Of a stretch of 64,000 nucleotides of DNA, positions 16,706-25,511 are shown one piece after another. Each line of letters begins with the position of its first letter. The stretch's first letter is position 1. Made by a program: the position numbers and the translations under genes. The stretch comes from an uncultured Bacteroidia bacterium. GTDB taxonomy: Bacteria > Bacteroidota > Bacteroidia > Bacteroidales > UBA932. The stretch lies in contig CADANY010000008.1 of NCBI GenBank assembly GCA_902789395.1, positions 60,825 through 124,824 on the forward strand. Reading direction: 5' to 3'. The notes under the pieces are model-generated. The model worked only from the letters and a program-made list of their open reading frames with translations. It had not been told where the DNA came from and ran no database searches.

Positions 16706-18541
16706 TTATTGCATTATAGGTATTTCAATCCATGAATCATTGTAGACGGTAATCCCGGCAGTCTTGTATTCAGAGAAAGGAACGCGGTAGGGATTCTCCT
16801 GGAAAAACTGAGGGGACATTGCCATCAGGGGGAAGCAGCTGGACTGGACCTGGACCATAATCCGATGCCCTTCCGCGAAATAATGGGCGATATCATTGAG
16901 GGTGAACTCAATCCGGGTCCTCTCCCCAGGGATGAGCGCTTCGGGTGAATCCCCTCCCTTCCGGTAGCGGGCCCGCATACCGTCTCCCCGGACGAGCATT
17001 TGATATCCATCCGGCCGGACGTCGATCACTTTGACAAAGAAATCCGCATCCGTCGTTGTAACGGACACATCAAGGGATACCCGCACCGGTCCTTCGGAGA
17101 GAAGGTCTGATTCCAAAGGTCCCGACACATAGGTCAGTACATCTTTTCGGGTCGATGCAAAGCGTTGGTCCGCAGCCATATAGTTCTTATCTCGACCATT
17201 TGTGATCATCTCCGGATCGAGGTAAGGGACCGGGCTCGAAGGATCAGAAACATACGTGCGCGCATGTAACATGGACGGAGAATCCAAAGAAGCGGCAAGA
17301 CAGGACCTGTCCAGATAATACCGCTGCGGAACAGTTCCGGGCGCAGGCCAGGACGGGAACGTCTGCCAATCGTCCGCCGTTTCATGGGCCTTAGAACCGT
17401 CCAGGGCGCGGGAAGGAAGGACACGGACGGGAGCAGGACGCTCGCCCTTCCCTTCCAGATACCACGCAAAGAACGGATATTCAATCTCTTCCAGGAAGTA
17501 TTCCGTCGAGCCTTCTCCGAAGTAGGAGGCTCCGAGTCCCTTATAGCGAAGATCCCGCCAACCGCCGTGGGACCAAGGGCCGTAGACAAAATAAGCTTCC
17601 GTCTGCGGAGAGCGTTCCCGGATAGCCCGGTAGGTTTCAAGAGCCCCGTAACAGTCTTCCGCATCATAACTTCCCCCGACGACCATCACGGCCGGAGCGA
17701 CGTCCCGGATCTGCCCGGTTATGCTGACGCTTTTCCAGTAGTCATCATAGTCGGGATGGGAAAGGATGGTCTCCCAGTATGGGATACGTTCCCCGAAATT
17801 CTCCGTAAGCGACTGGAAGTCGGGCCTTTCCATGAAATAAGAGTAGAAGTCTTTGTCCATCCGGATCAACGAAGGATTCCCATGGGGGGCCGGTTCCTTC
17901 CGGCTTCGGAAGAAGGAAGCGGCAAAACCGTAGATGTCCAGCATCGGGATGCCGTTGTGGTGGATATCATCTCCCTTCCACCAGTCCGAGACCGGGGCCT
18001 GCGGGGAAACGGCCTTGACGGCGGGATGGCCCGACAGCCCGGCCATCGTCGCATAAAAACCGGGATAGGAAACGCCCTTGACTCCGATGGACCCGTTGCA
18101 GCGGGTATGGTCGATCAGCCACTGGGCGGTATCGTAGGTGTCGGTCGCCTCGTCGGTTTCCTCCCAGGGAGCGTCCTTTGATTTGAGCGGACGGATATTG
18201 ACAAAGTCCCCTTCGCTCAGATAGGTTCCCCGGACACTCTGGAAGACAATGATATAGTGGTTGGCCGCAAAAACGGACATCCACGTCTCGAGAGAGCCGC
18301 TGAAGCGTTCCCCGTAAGGAGCAAGTCCGTAGGGGGTGCGGATCATGATGACCGGATGCACTCCGCCATCCCGGGGTTCATAAAGAGAGGTATGGAGGCG
18401 GACTCCGTCACGCATGGGGATATAGGTCTCCGTTTTGGAATAGTTTTCTTTAAGCCACTCCCGGGAGATGTCCCGGGAAAAGCCTGCCGCTGCCCAGAGA
18501 AGAAGAAGCAGGGTCGTCAGGATTCGTTTTATCTGTGTCAT
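16706..18541 (-). CDS. CocE/NonD family serine hydrolase (X-Pro dipeptidyl peptidase-like)
   Basis: 611 residues from ATG 18541, giving MTQIKRILTTLLLLLW as signal peptide. An upstream in-frame ATG (18571) would place the TATATTTG promoter box inside the coding region, so the later start is preferred. Alpha/beta-hydrolase with DGVRLHTSLYEP, nucleophile Ser in GVKGVSYPG, Asp in GGSYDAEDC and His in YGPWSHGGWR; the C-terminal third (about 410-611) is the jelly-roll cap of the X-Pro peptidase family. Family members cleave esters, amides or proline peptides; substrate here is open. Cotranscribed with the GH36 enzyme. Confidence 0.9.
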   Translation of the reverse strand: MTQIKRILTTLLLLLWAAAGFSRDISREWLKENYSKTETYIPMRDGVRLHTSLYEPRDGGVHPVIMIRTPYGLAPYGERFSGSLETWMSVFAANHYIIVFQSVRGTYLSEGDFVNIRPLKSKDAPWEETDEATDTYDTAQWLIDHTRCNGSIGVKGVSYPGFYATMAGLSGHPAVKAVSPQAPVSDWWKGDDIHHNGIPMLDIYGFAASFFRSRKEPAPHGNPSLIRMDKDFYSYFMERPDFQSLTENFGERIPYWETILSHPDYDDYWKSVSITGQIRDVAPAVMVVGGSYDAEDCYGALETYRAIRERSPQTEAYFVYGPWSHGGWRDLRYKGLGASYFGEGSTEYFLEEIEYPFFAWYLEGKGERPAPVRVLPSRALDGSKAHETADDWQTFPSWPAPGTVPQRYYLDRSCLAASLDSPSMLHARTYVSDPSSPVPYLDPEMITNGRDKNYMAADQRFASTRKDVLTYVSGPLESDLLSEGPVRVSLDVSVTTTDADFFVKVIDVRPDGYQMLVRGDGMRARYRKGGDSPEALIPGERTRIEFTLNDIAHYFAEGHRIMVQVQSSCFPLMAMSPQFFQENPYRVPFSEYKTAGITVYNDSWIEIPIMQ

Positions 18542-18546
18542 ACATA

Positions 18547-18554
18547 CAAATATA
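18547..18554 (-). promoter_or_regulatory. -7 box for the CocE/GH36 operon
   Basis: TATATTTG on the minus strand, 5 nt between its end and the ATG at 18541, implying a leaderless or nearly leaderless mRNA. The -33 region is not a good match. Confidence 0.5.
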
Positions 18555-18600
18555 AGAATTATTCCTGTCATTTCCAGCCGTTACGTCTGAATCCGAGGTA

Positions 18601-18639
18601 TGACAATTTGGCAGGACTGGACTTTTGGCACAAAGTTCG
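18601..18639 (+). promoter_or_regulatory. Candidate dnaK control region
   Basis: TGACAATTTGGCA (18601-18613) is a near-palindrome of TGNCA half-sites, and TTGGCACAAAGTTCG (18625-18639) partly resembles a sigma-54 or heat-shock element. No CIRCE element (HrcA operator) is present. Role is conjectural. Confidence 0.3.
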
Positions 18640-18683
18640 ATGAATGGGGAAGCGTCAAACGGACAATAAAAACAAAAGATATT

Positions 18684-20582
18684 ATGGGAAAAATTATCGG
18701 AATCGACCTCGGCACAACCAATTCGTGTGTCGCAGTCATGGAAGGCAACCAGCCTACCGTCATCATCAATAACGAAGGTCAGCGCACGACGCCTTCGGTC
18801 GTCGCGTTCACTGACGGCGGAGAGCGGAAGATCGGTAACCCGGCTAAACGTCAAGCGATTACCAATCCCCACAACACCGTATTTTCTATCAAGCGATTCA
18901 TGGGCGAAACCTTCGACCAGGTCAGCACGGAAGTCGGGCGCATGCCGTATAAGGTAACCCGCGGTGACAACAATACCCCGAGGGTCGACATCAACGGCAA
19001 GCTCTATACTCCTCAGGAGATCTCGGCCATGATCCTCCAGAAAATGAAAAAGACCGCTGAAGACTATCTCCGTCAGGAGGTAACCGAGGCCGTCATCACC
19101 GTCCCGGCTTACTTCTCCGACTCACAGCGTCAGGCAACCAAGGAAGCCGGCAAGATCGCAGGACTCGATGTCAAGCGTATCATCAATGAGCCGACTGCCG
19201 CTGCATTGGCTTACGGTCTTGACAAGAAAGACCGCGATATGAAAGTAGCTGTCTACGACCTTGGCGGCGGTACCTTCGATATCTCGATCCTCGAACTGGG
19301 AAGCGGCGTATTCGAAGTCAAGTCGACCAACGGTGACACCCACCTCGGCGGCGATGATTTCGATCAGGTCATCATCGACTGGCTCGCCCAGGAATTCGCC
19401 TCCGAAAATGGCGGAATCGATCTCCGGAAGGACCCGATGGCCCTCCAGAGACTGAAAGAGGCGGCAGAAAAAGCAAAGATCGAACTGTCCAACCAGACTT
19501 CCGCAGACATCAACCTGCCGTACATCATGCCGGTCGACGGCGTTCCGAAGCACCTTGTAAAGACCCTTACCCGGGCCAAATTCGAGCAGCTCTCCGACGC
19601 GCTCTTCCAGCGCACGATCGGTCCTTGCCGCCAGGCGCTCAAGGATGCCGGCCTGCAGCCGTCCGACATTGACGAGGTCCTTCTCGTCGGCGGTTCTACC
19701 CGTATCCCTTATGTCCAGGAGCTCGTTAAGAACTTCTTCGGCAAAGAACCGAACAAGAGCGTCAACCCGGACGAAGTCGTCGCTATCGGCGCTTCCATCC
19801 AGGGCGGTGTCCTCGCAGGCGACGTCAAGGATGTCCTTCTGCTGGATGTTACCCCGCTGTCCCTCGGCATCGAGACCCTCGGCGGTGTCATGACGAAACT
19901 GATCGAGTCCAACACGACCATCCCGGCCCGCAAGTCACAGGTCTTCTCGACCGCTGCCGACAACCAGCCGGCCGTTGACATCCGCGTCCTCCAGGGCGAG
20001 CGTCCGATGGCCAAGGACAACAAGGAAATCGGCATGTTCCACCTTGACGGCATCGCTCCGGCTCCGCGTGGCGTCCCTCAGATCGAAGTCACCTTCGACA
20101 TCGACGCGAACGGTATCCTGAACGTTTCCGCACGCGATAAGGCGACAGGCAAGGAGCAGCACATCCGTATCGAAGCTTCCTCCGGTCTCTCCGATGCTGA
20201 AATCCAGCGGATGCGGGACGAGGCGAAGGCCAACGAAGCGGCCGATAAGGCTGAGAAGGAACGCATCGACAAAATCAACAGCGCCGACGCCCTCTGCTTC
20301 CAGGCAGAGAAGTTCCTCAAGGACAACGGGGACAAAGTTCCCGCCAACGTCAAGGCCGACGTCGAAAGCAACGTCAACCTGCTGAAAGAGGCTGTCAAGA
20401 GCCAGAACATCGCGGACATCGACCGCTACTCCGAAGCCCTCAACAAGGCATTCGAGGCGATGTACCAGCAGAGCCAGCAGGCACAGGGTCCGCAGGGCGG
20501 TCCTCAGGGTCCGTTCGGTGGACAGGGCGGTCCTCAGGGAGGCCCTCAGGGCGGACCGGATCAGGGACCTGACGAGCAGTAA
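18684..20582 (+). CDS. dnaK: Molecular chaperone DnaK (Hsp70)
   Basis: 632 residues from [15 protein letters not shown]; the longer upstream frame has no conserved sequence. ATP-driven chaperone. Nucleotide-binding domain about 1-380 with the phosphate-1 motif [19 protein letters not shown], the YDLGGGTFD phosphate-2 motif and [10 protein letters not shown]; linker [13 protein letters not shown]; beta-sandwich substrate domain to about 500; helical lid to about 605. The tail is Gly/Pro/Gln-rich (GGPQGG repeats) and ends DEQ instead of the usual acidic EEV-type end. Stands apart from grpE/dnaJ and is followed 4 nt later by a Gfo/Idh gene. Confidence 0.97.
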   Translation: MGKIIGIDLGTTNSCVAVMEGNQPTVIINNEGQRTTPSVVAFTDGGERKIGNPAKRQAITNPHNTVFSIKRFMGETFDQVSTEVGRMPYKVTRGDNNTPRVDINGKLYTPQEISAMILQKMKKTAEDYLRQEVTEAVITVPAYFSDSQRQATKEAGKIAGLDVKRIINEPTAAALAYGLDKKDRDMKVAVYDLGGGTFDISILELGSGVFEVKSTNGDTHLGGDDFDQVIIDWLAQEFASENGGIDLRKDPMALQRLKEAAEKAKIELSNQTSADINLPYIMPVDGVPKHLVKTLTRAKFEQLSDALFQRTIGPCRQALKDAGLQPSDIDEVLLVGGSTRIPYVQELVKNFFGKEPNKSVNPDEVVAIGASIQGGVLAGDVKDVLLLDVTPLSLGIETLGGVMTKLIESNTTIPARKSQVFSTAADNQPAVDIRVLQGERPMAKDNKEIGMFHLDGIAPAPRGVPQIEVTFDIDANGILNVSARDKATGKEQHIRIEASSGLSDAEIQRMRDEAKANEAADKAEKERIDKINSADALCFQAEKFLKDNGDKVPANVKADVESNVNLLKEAVKSQNIADIDRYSEALNKAFEAMYQQSQQAQGPQGGPQGPFGGQGGPQGGPQGGPDQGPDEQ

Positions 20583-20586
20583 AGCC

Positions 20587-21534
20587 ATGAAGGTCGGTAT
20601 CGCCGGAACCGGGAAAATCATCCCGGAGGCCGTACAGGCCATGCAGGAAACAGGAATCCAGGTGGTATCCATCTGGGGACGGAATCCCGGGAAGGCTGCG
20701 GAAAAAGCGCAGCTTCTCGGGATTCCTGCCGTTTCCGGAAGCTACGATGCCCTTCTCGATTCGGACATCGATTTCGTCTATATCGGGCTGGTCAATTCCG
20801 TCCATTATGAGTATGCCGCAAGAGCTCTCCGGAAAGGGGTGAATGTCTTGCTGGAAAAGCCTTTCTGTGAAACAGCCGAGCAGGCTCTCTCGCTCGCACG
20901 TCTGGCGGAAGAAAAAGGACTCTACCTTTTCGAGACTATTTCCAACCTGCATCTGCCGAATTGGAAGGCCGTCAAGGAGAAAGCGGAGGAAATCGGACCG
21001 ATCAGGCTGTTCAAGAGCGATTTTTCGCAGTATTCTTCCCGCTATGATGCGTATCTTCGCGGAGAGGTCGCCCCGGCTTTCGATCCCTCGTGCGGCGGGG
21101 GAACCCTGATGGACCTGAATGTCTATAACCTGCATCTTGCCGTCGATCTTCTGGGGCGCCCGGAATCGGTGGAATACCGGTGCAACCGGGGCTTCAACGG
21201 CATCGACACGTCAGGTGCCGTCATCCTGCAGTATCCCGGTTGTGTCGCAATCTGCACGGCGGCCAAGGATTCCGGATGCCCGTCAGGAGTAATGATTCAG
21301 GGAGAAAAGGGATGGATCAGGATCGAAGGCATTCCGAGCACATGCCCCTCCGTCGAAGTTGCCGTCCGGGGCAGTGAGCCAGTACAGTTCAATCTCAACA
21401 AGGACTGGCACCGCCTATGTCACGAGTTCGAGTCTTTCCGGACGATCTATGAGAACCGGGATTACGACAGAATGCGGGAACTTCTCACCGAGAATACCCT
21501 CCCGGTAATGGAAGTCCTCGACAACTGCCGGTAA
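20587..21534 (+). CDS. Gfo/Idh/MocA family oxidoreductase (cytoplasmic)
   Basis: 315 residues from ATG 20587, four bases after the dnaK stop. N-terminal NAD(P) Rossmann fold KVGIAGTGKI, the family's EKPFCE motif with the catalytic Lys, then the alpha/beta substrate domain with SCGGGTLMDLNVYNLHLAVDL. No signal peptide. Family members oxidise or reduce sugars, inositols or biliverdin; substrate unassigned. Resembles YhhX/YcjS-like small Gfo proteins. Expression would follow dnaK unless an internal promoter exists. Confidence 0.9.
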   Translation: MKVGIAGTGKIIPEAVQAMQETGIQVVSIWGRNPGKAAEKAQLLGIPAVSGSYDALLDSDIDFVYIGLVNSVHYEYAARALRKGVNVLLEKPFCETAEQALSLARLAEEKGLYLFETISNLHLPNWKAVKEKAEEIGPIRLFKSDFSQYSSRYDAYLRGEVAPAFDPSCGGGTLMDLNVYNLHLAVDLLGRPESVEYRCNRGFNGIDTSGAVILQYPGCVAICTAAKDSGCPSGVMIQGEKGWIRIEGIPSTCPSVEVAVRGSEPVQFNLNKDWHRLCHEFESFRTIYENRDYDRMRELLTENTLPVMEVLDNCR

Positions 21535-21537
21535 TCA

Positions 21538-21582
21538 TCTCTTCTTCCCAAGGGAATACTCCCTGATTCAAGAAGGAAGAGT
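21538..21582. terminator. Weak convergent hairpin
   Basis: CTTCTT (21541-21546) can pair with AAGAAG (21570-21575), with an inner GGGA/TCCC stem. It lies between convergent stops. Low stability and no clear U-tract. Confidence 0.25.
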
Positions 21583-22925
21583 TATTTCTTCGGCGGGGCC
21601 GGAGTGGTGGCGATGATATGGCGGGCGGTTGCGATGCGCTGCTCGATGTAGGTCCGGAGTTCCTTCCAGTCGTAGTAAGGGGCTGTTTCGGAAGGGATCG
21701 GGAAACGGATGTCGTTTTCGTTGTTCATGAACCGGACGAGGATGTGGCCCCGGCGGTTCTTGTAGAAGATAAACTGGATATTCGCTCCCATCGGAATGTT
21801 GTAGTTCTGCCAGAGATCTTTCGCTTCATGGGGAGTCGGAGCAGGTGTCGACCAGCCCTCTATGTCCATCAAAGTCATGAACGACATGATCGCGATGTCA
21901 TGACCGAAACGAAGCCGGGCCGCCCGGCCTTCTGCCATATCTTTGTCATAGCCATCGAGAATATCCTGGGCAAGCGTCCAGCAGAATGCCCATTGGCGCC
22001 CCCCTTGGATATCATCGGGACCCTTCGAGCAGAAAAAGAGATAGCTTCCGGCTTCCCAAAGCAGGCATTTTTCCTCAAAACTGAAGAGATCCCAAAAATC
22101 GAATCCGTTCTCCAGACATTGGGTGCCGCAGGCGAGGTAATACATCAGGTACTCCAGGTCCTCGGGATTACCAAACTGGCGGATATAGTTCCAGTCCTTG
22201 AACAGACGGGCGAAAAAGATCTCCGGATCCGCATTCTCATGGCACATCTGCTTATAGGCGGGCTGCCAGTATGCGTACTTGTTGTTGTGACCGATATCCG
22301 TCTCGGTATTATCTGGATTGTACTTGGAATGGGGATTCAGGAAAGCCATATCGGCTTTATCGACCGTCTTCTCAATCCGAAGTTTCGGATGGGTCCTCTT
22401 TAGCTGGTCGCAGAAATTGTCCATCGAGATAATGCAGCGGGGAACGTCCGTCGAACGGGCATCAATCAAACGTTTCCCCTTGAATACCTGGGGATAGTTG
22501 TCAAGCATCCGCTGAGCGATTCCCCGATGCTCCCGGGCGCCGGCCTCGGTAAGGTCTCCGCCCCGTCCGTCCACGAGCGGGAACATTTTCATATAGCGTG
22601 CGTAAAGATCCTCCCCTTTCGCGGTCAGGGCTCCGTCTTCATGGGCCTTGACAAGGATGTCCCGGATCTGGCGGTATTGGGAATTGGAACTCAAATGCCG
22701 AGCCCCATGACGTCCGTAGTGACTGATATAGAAGGGTTTATATCCCTTTGGCGCTGGAGTGAAAGGACCGGGATTCTCATTGTACATATTATAGATCCCC
22801 CCGGCTTTCAGGGGATCTGCGGCAATCTGCTCAAATGCCGTCTGGGCAAGAGCAGTCAGGGAGAAGAGGGCAGCAGAAAGAGCCGCCATCATTAAACGGG
22901 TCAGGTTGCTCATCGCAGGCTTCAT
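21582..22925 (-). CDS. Histidine acid phosphatase family protein
   Basis: 447 residues with a signal peptide (core LMMAALSAALFSLTALAQ), hence periplasmic. The phosphohistidine motif reads HYGRHGARHLS, and the proton-donor HD lies in RFGHDIAIMS. RSTDVPRCIISM matches the second Arg/Ser block of the family. Bacteroidota members include MINPP-type inositol phosphate phosphatases, but those typically carry HAE rather than HD, so substrate is uncertain. The start codon overlaps the stop of the zinc dehydrogenase (TAATG), indicating translational coupling and membership in the preceding symporter/oxidoreductase operon. Confidence 0.88.
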   Translation of the reverse strand: MKPAMSNLTRLMMAALSAALFSLTALAQTAFEQIAADPLKAGGIYNMYNENPGPFTPAPKGYKPFYISHYGRHGARHLSSNSQYRQIRDILVKAHEDGALTAKGEDLYARYMKMFPLVDGRGGDLTEAGAREHRGIAQRMLDNYPQVFKGKRLIDARSTDVPRCIISMDNFCDQLKRTHPKLRIEKTVDKADMAFLNPHSKYNPDNTETDIGHNNKYAYWQPAYKQMCHENADPEIFFARLFKDWNYIRQFGNPEDLEYLMYYLACGTQCLENGFDFWDLFSFEEKCLLWEAGSYLFFCSKGPDDIQGGRQWAFCWTLAQDILDGYDKDMAEGRAARLRFGHDIAIMSFMTLMDIEGWSTPAPTPHEAKDLWQNYNIPMGANIQFIFYKNRRGHILVRFMNNENDIRFPIPSETAPYYDWKELRTYIEQRIATARHIIATTPAPPKK

Positions 22926-23956
22926 TACAGGTCAATCATTACTTTCATACTGGTCTCCCGGTTGGCATCGATGAACCGATAGGCTTCGGCATACTGTTCG
23001 AGCGGGAAACGGTTGGTAATGAGCGGTTCGAGCCGGATACGTCCGGAAGAAATCTCCTCGACGGCTTTCTCATAGTCTTCGTGACGGTACATCATCGAAC
23101 CGATCAAATAAAGTTCGTGCTCACCGAGATAGAACATGCTGAGGGCGGGATCATGGGCATGGACCCCGACGATTATGATGTCGCTTCCCTTCTCGATTGT
23201 TTCCATCAGGCTCCTCAGGGACGATTCAACGCCGGCACATTCGATCCCGACCTGATACCCTTCATCGCCGAAAAGAGACGGAAGCGCCTCTGCGATGGAC
23301 GTTTTCGAGACATTCAGGGTATGCTCAATACCACATTCAACTGCCTTTCCCAAGCGGTAATCACTCACATCGGTAATCACGACTTTCTTCGCTCCGCGGG
23401 CAAGGCAGAACTGGGCCACCAGGTTCCCGATCGTACCGGCTCCAGAAACGATTACATTCTTTCCCGCAAGTTCCCGGGGACGGGACGTTGCATGGGCTGC
23501 GACGGCAACCGGCTCGACCATTGCTCCGAAAGTCAGGGAAACGCTCTCCGGAAGGGCGACAACCCGGTCTTCGGTCACGACAAAGTAATCCTGGGCGGCT
23601 CCGTTTGCCTGGAACGCCTGAACTTTCAGATGCTCACAGACATTATACTGGCCGCGCCGGCAGGGATTGCACTGCCCGCAGACGAGCTGGGGACGGCAGG
23701 TCACTTTCTGCCCGGGACGGAACTTCGTCACTTCCGGACCGACGGCGGCGATTACGCCGGAATACTCATGCCCCTGCACGACCGGATAGATCGTACTCGG
23801 ATGGGTCCCGTGATAGGAATGGATCTCGCTGCCACAGATCCCGATATGCATGATATCGAGGAGGATTTCATTCCCTTTCAGGTCTTCGGCTTTCGGCGCT
23901 TTAACGTCAGGATAAAAAACGACTTCGTGGGGCTTTTGCAAAACGACGCGTCTCAT
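22925..23956 (-). CDS. Zinc-dependent medium-chain dehydrogenase (sorbitol/threonine dehydrogenase-like)
   Basis: 343 residues. Catalytic zinc ligands in GICGSE and GHEYSG; structural zinc site with four Cys in CGQCNPCRRGQYNVC (about residues 95-109). Rossmann motif VSGAGTIGNLVA, then VVITDVSDYRLG, where an acidic residue after the second strand favours NAD(H). Family members interconvert polyols and ketoses or oxidise threonine. It overlaps the symporter stop by 4 nt (ATGA) and the phosphatase start by 1 nt, so these three are translated as a unit. Confidence 0.92.
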   Translation of the reverse strand: MRRVVLQKPHEVVFYPDVKAPKAEDLKGNEILLDIMHIGICGSEIHSYHGTHPSTIYPVVQGHEYSGVIAAVGPEVTKFRPGQKVTCRPQLVCGQCNPCRRGQYNVCEHLKVQAFQANGAAQDYFVVTEDRVVALPESVSLTFGAMVEPVAVAAHATSRPRELAGKNVIVSGAGTIGNLVAQFCLARGAKKVVITDVSDYRLGKAVECGIEHTLNVSKTSIAEALPSLFGDEGYQVGIECAGVESSLRSLMETIEKGSDIIIVGVHAHDPALSMFYLGEHELYLIGSMMYRHEDYEKAVEEISSGRIRLEPLITNRFPLEQYAEAYRFIDANRETSMKVMIDL

Positions 23957-25509
23957 ATGATTGATTTTTCAGGTTTTCCGGAATAACAGACAAAGAAACT
24001 GATCAGACACCCGATCGGCGCCCACCAGGTCCAGGCAATCGAGACCTTATGCCCGAAAAGAGCTTCGGAAAGCGGACCCAGGATATAGGGCTGCATCAGA
24101 AGTACGACGAGCAAACCGATCAAAAGGGAGGCGACGACACTCCTGGTATTACCCCGACGGGTAAACAGTGCACAGACGAAAACACCCCCCATCCCGGCAT
24201 AGGAGAAGCACATGACGCCGGTCGCAAAATCAACGAGGTTCAGTCCGCTCGCCTGCTGCATGACGGCCGTTACAATGGCAAATCCGGTCAATACTGCACC
24301 CATCAGGGCCGCCATCTTCTTGGATGAGGCCATCCGGGCCTCCGCGGTCGAAATCTCGCGGCCGCGTTCCTTCATGACCGGCAGGTACAGGTCCGCCGTA
24401 AAACTGGAGGCCATCGAGTTGATGGCCGAATTGAAACTCGAGAGGGCAGCTGCCAGCACTCCGACAATCATCAGGCCCCGCAGACCCGTAGGGATGCTGT
24501 TTTTGATATACTGCGGAAAAAGATCACGGGCATCGGCTGCAAAACCGCAGAGCCCGGACGGATCGACCGCATTGTATTTGACCCAGAGCAGAAGCCCGAT
24601 CAAAAGGAAGATCAAGACGATCGGGAGGCTCATCACCTGCGAATAGACCAGGGAGACACCGGCTTTCCGTACACTCTTGCAGGTCAGCTGGCGCTGGACA
24701 AAATCATGGTCCGTCGAAAACTGGACGATCTTGAAAACCGTCGCTCCGATGAGGGCGCCAATCAGATTGTAGGGAACATCGAAACGGAACGAGGGATCGA
24801 CTACCTGCAGTTTGCTCCCGCTGACCCACTCCCCTCCGGTCTTGACCCGTCCATGGATGAGGCTTTGCCAGATATCGGCAAAAGAAAAATCGGGCGTCAT
24901 GGACACATATACCATACCGAGAGCGATCAGTCCGGTACCGACAACCAGCAGGATCTGGATCGTATCGATCATAATCAGTCCCTTGATTCCCCCGGCCATC
25001 GTATAGATGGTCGAGATCATACCGAGGATGATGATCGAGTACATCAGGAATTGGAACTGGATGGAACCATAAAGGATGACCGACACGGCGATGGCGGCGA
25101 TGAAGAGGCGGGATCCGGACGTAAACAACTGACCCAGAAGGAACATGACGCTCGTCCACCGCTTCGACTTCTCACCATAGCGGTCGCCGATGTATCCGTA
25201 GATCGTAATCGTACCGGCATTGTAAAGTTTCGGCAGGAAAAGCCAGGCAACGACAAGGCCGCCGAAAATCGCACCGACGCAGAGCATCAGGTAGGTCAGG
25301 TTCGTATTGAATCCGAGCTCCGGTGATCCCACGAAGGTCCCGGCGCTGATCGAGGTTCCCGTTGCTGCCAGGGCGACCATCCATGTCGGCATGGAACGGC
25401 CGCCGAGGAAATAGTCTTCCAGGTCACGGTTCCGCTTGGAGAAGACGAAACCGAGGATAATGAGGAGCAGCAGGAAGAATACGATGATTATCCAATCTAT
25501 CGGGTTCAT
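23953..25509 (-). CDS. Sodium:solute symporter (SSS family)
   Basis: 518 residues with 13-14 predicted transmembrane helices, first helix at WIIIVFFLLLLIILGFVFS. SSS signatures: DLEDYFLGGRSMPTW, ALAATGTSISAGTFVG, and the sodium-site helix SSFNSAINSMASSFTADLY. Imports a sugar, polyol, sialic acid or similar solute with Na+. Sits between the FAD oxidoreductase pair and the zinc dehydrogenase with 2-nt and overlapping junctions, so its solute is presumably the substrate or product of those enzymes. A Na+-pumping pyrophosphatase upstream in the same run could supply the gradient. Confidence 0.92.
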   Translation of the reverse strand: MNPIDWIIIVFFLLLLIILGFVFSKRNRDLEDYFLGGRSMPTWMVALAATGTSISAGTFVGSPELGFNTNLTYLMLCVGAIFGGLVVAWLFLPKLYNAGTITIYGYIGDRYGEKSKRWTSVMFLLGQLFTSGSRLFIAAIAVSVILYGSIQFQFLMYSIIILGMISTIYTMAGGIKGLIMIDTIQILLVVGTGLIALGMVYVSMTPDFSFADIWQSLIHGRVKTGGEWVSGSKLQVVDPSFRFDVPYNLIGALIGATVFKIVQFSTDHDFVQRQLTCKSVRKAGVSLVYSQVMSLPIVLIFLLIGLLLWVKYNAVDPSGLCGFAADARDLFPQYIKNSIPTGLRGLMIVGVLAAALSSFNSAINSMASSFTADLYLPVMKERGREISTAEARMASSKKMAALMGAVLTGFAIVTAVMQQASGLNLVDFATGVMCFSYAGMGGVFVCALFTRRGNTRSVVASLLIGLLVVLLMQPYILGPLSEALFGHKVSIAWTWWAPIGCLISFFVCYSGKPEKSII

Positions 25510-25511
25510 GA

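Noticed and set aside
18625..18639. Sigma-54 promoter for dnaK
   Set aside because: TTGGCAC is present but the TTGC half is replaced by TTCG; kept only as a low-confidence control region.
22835..23986. Long plus-strand open frame opposite the zinc dehydrogenase and phosphatase
   Set aside because: Antisense shadow of two well-supported genes; no family motifs, composition typical of reverse-frame GC-rich code.
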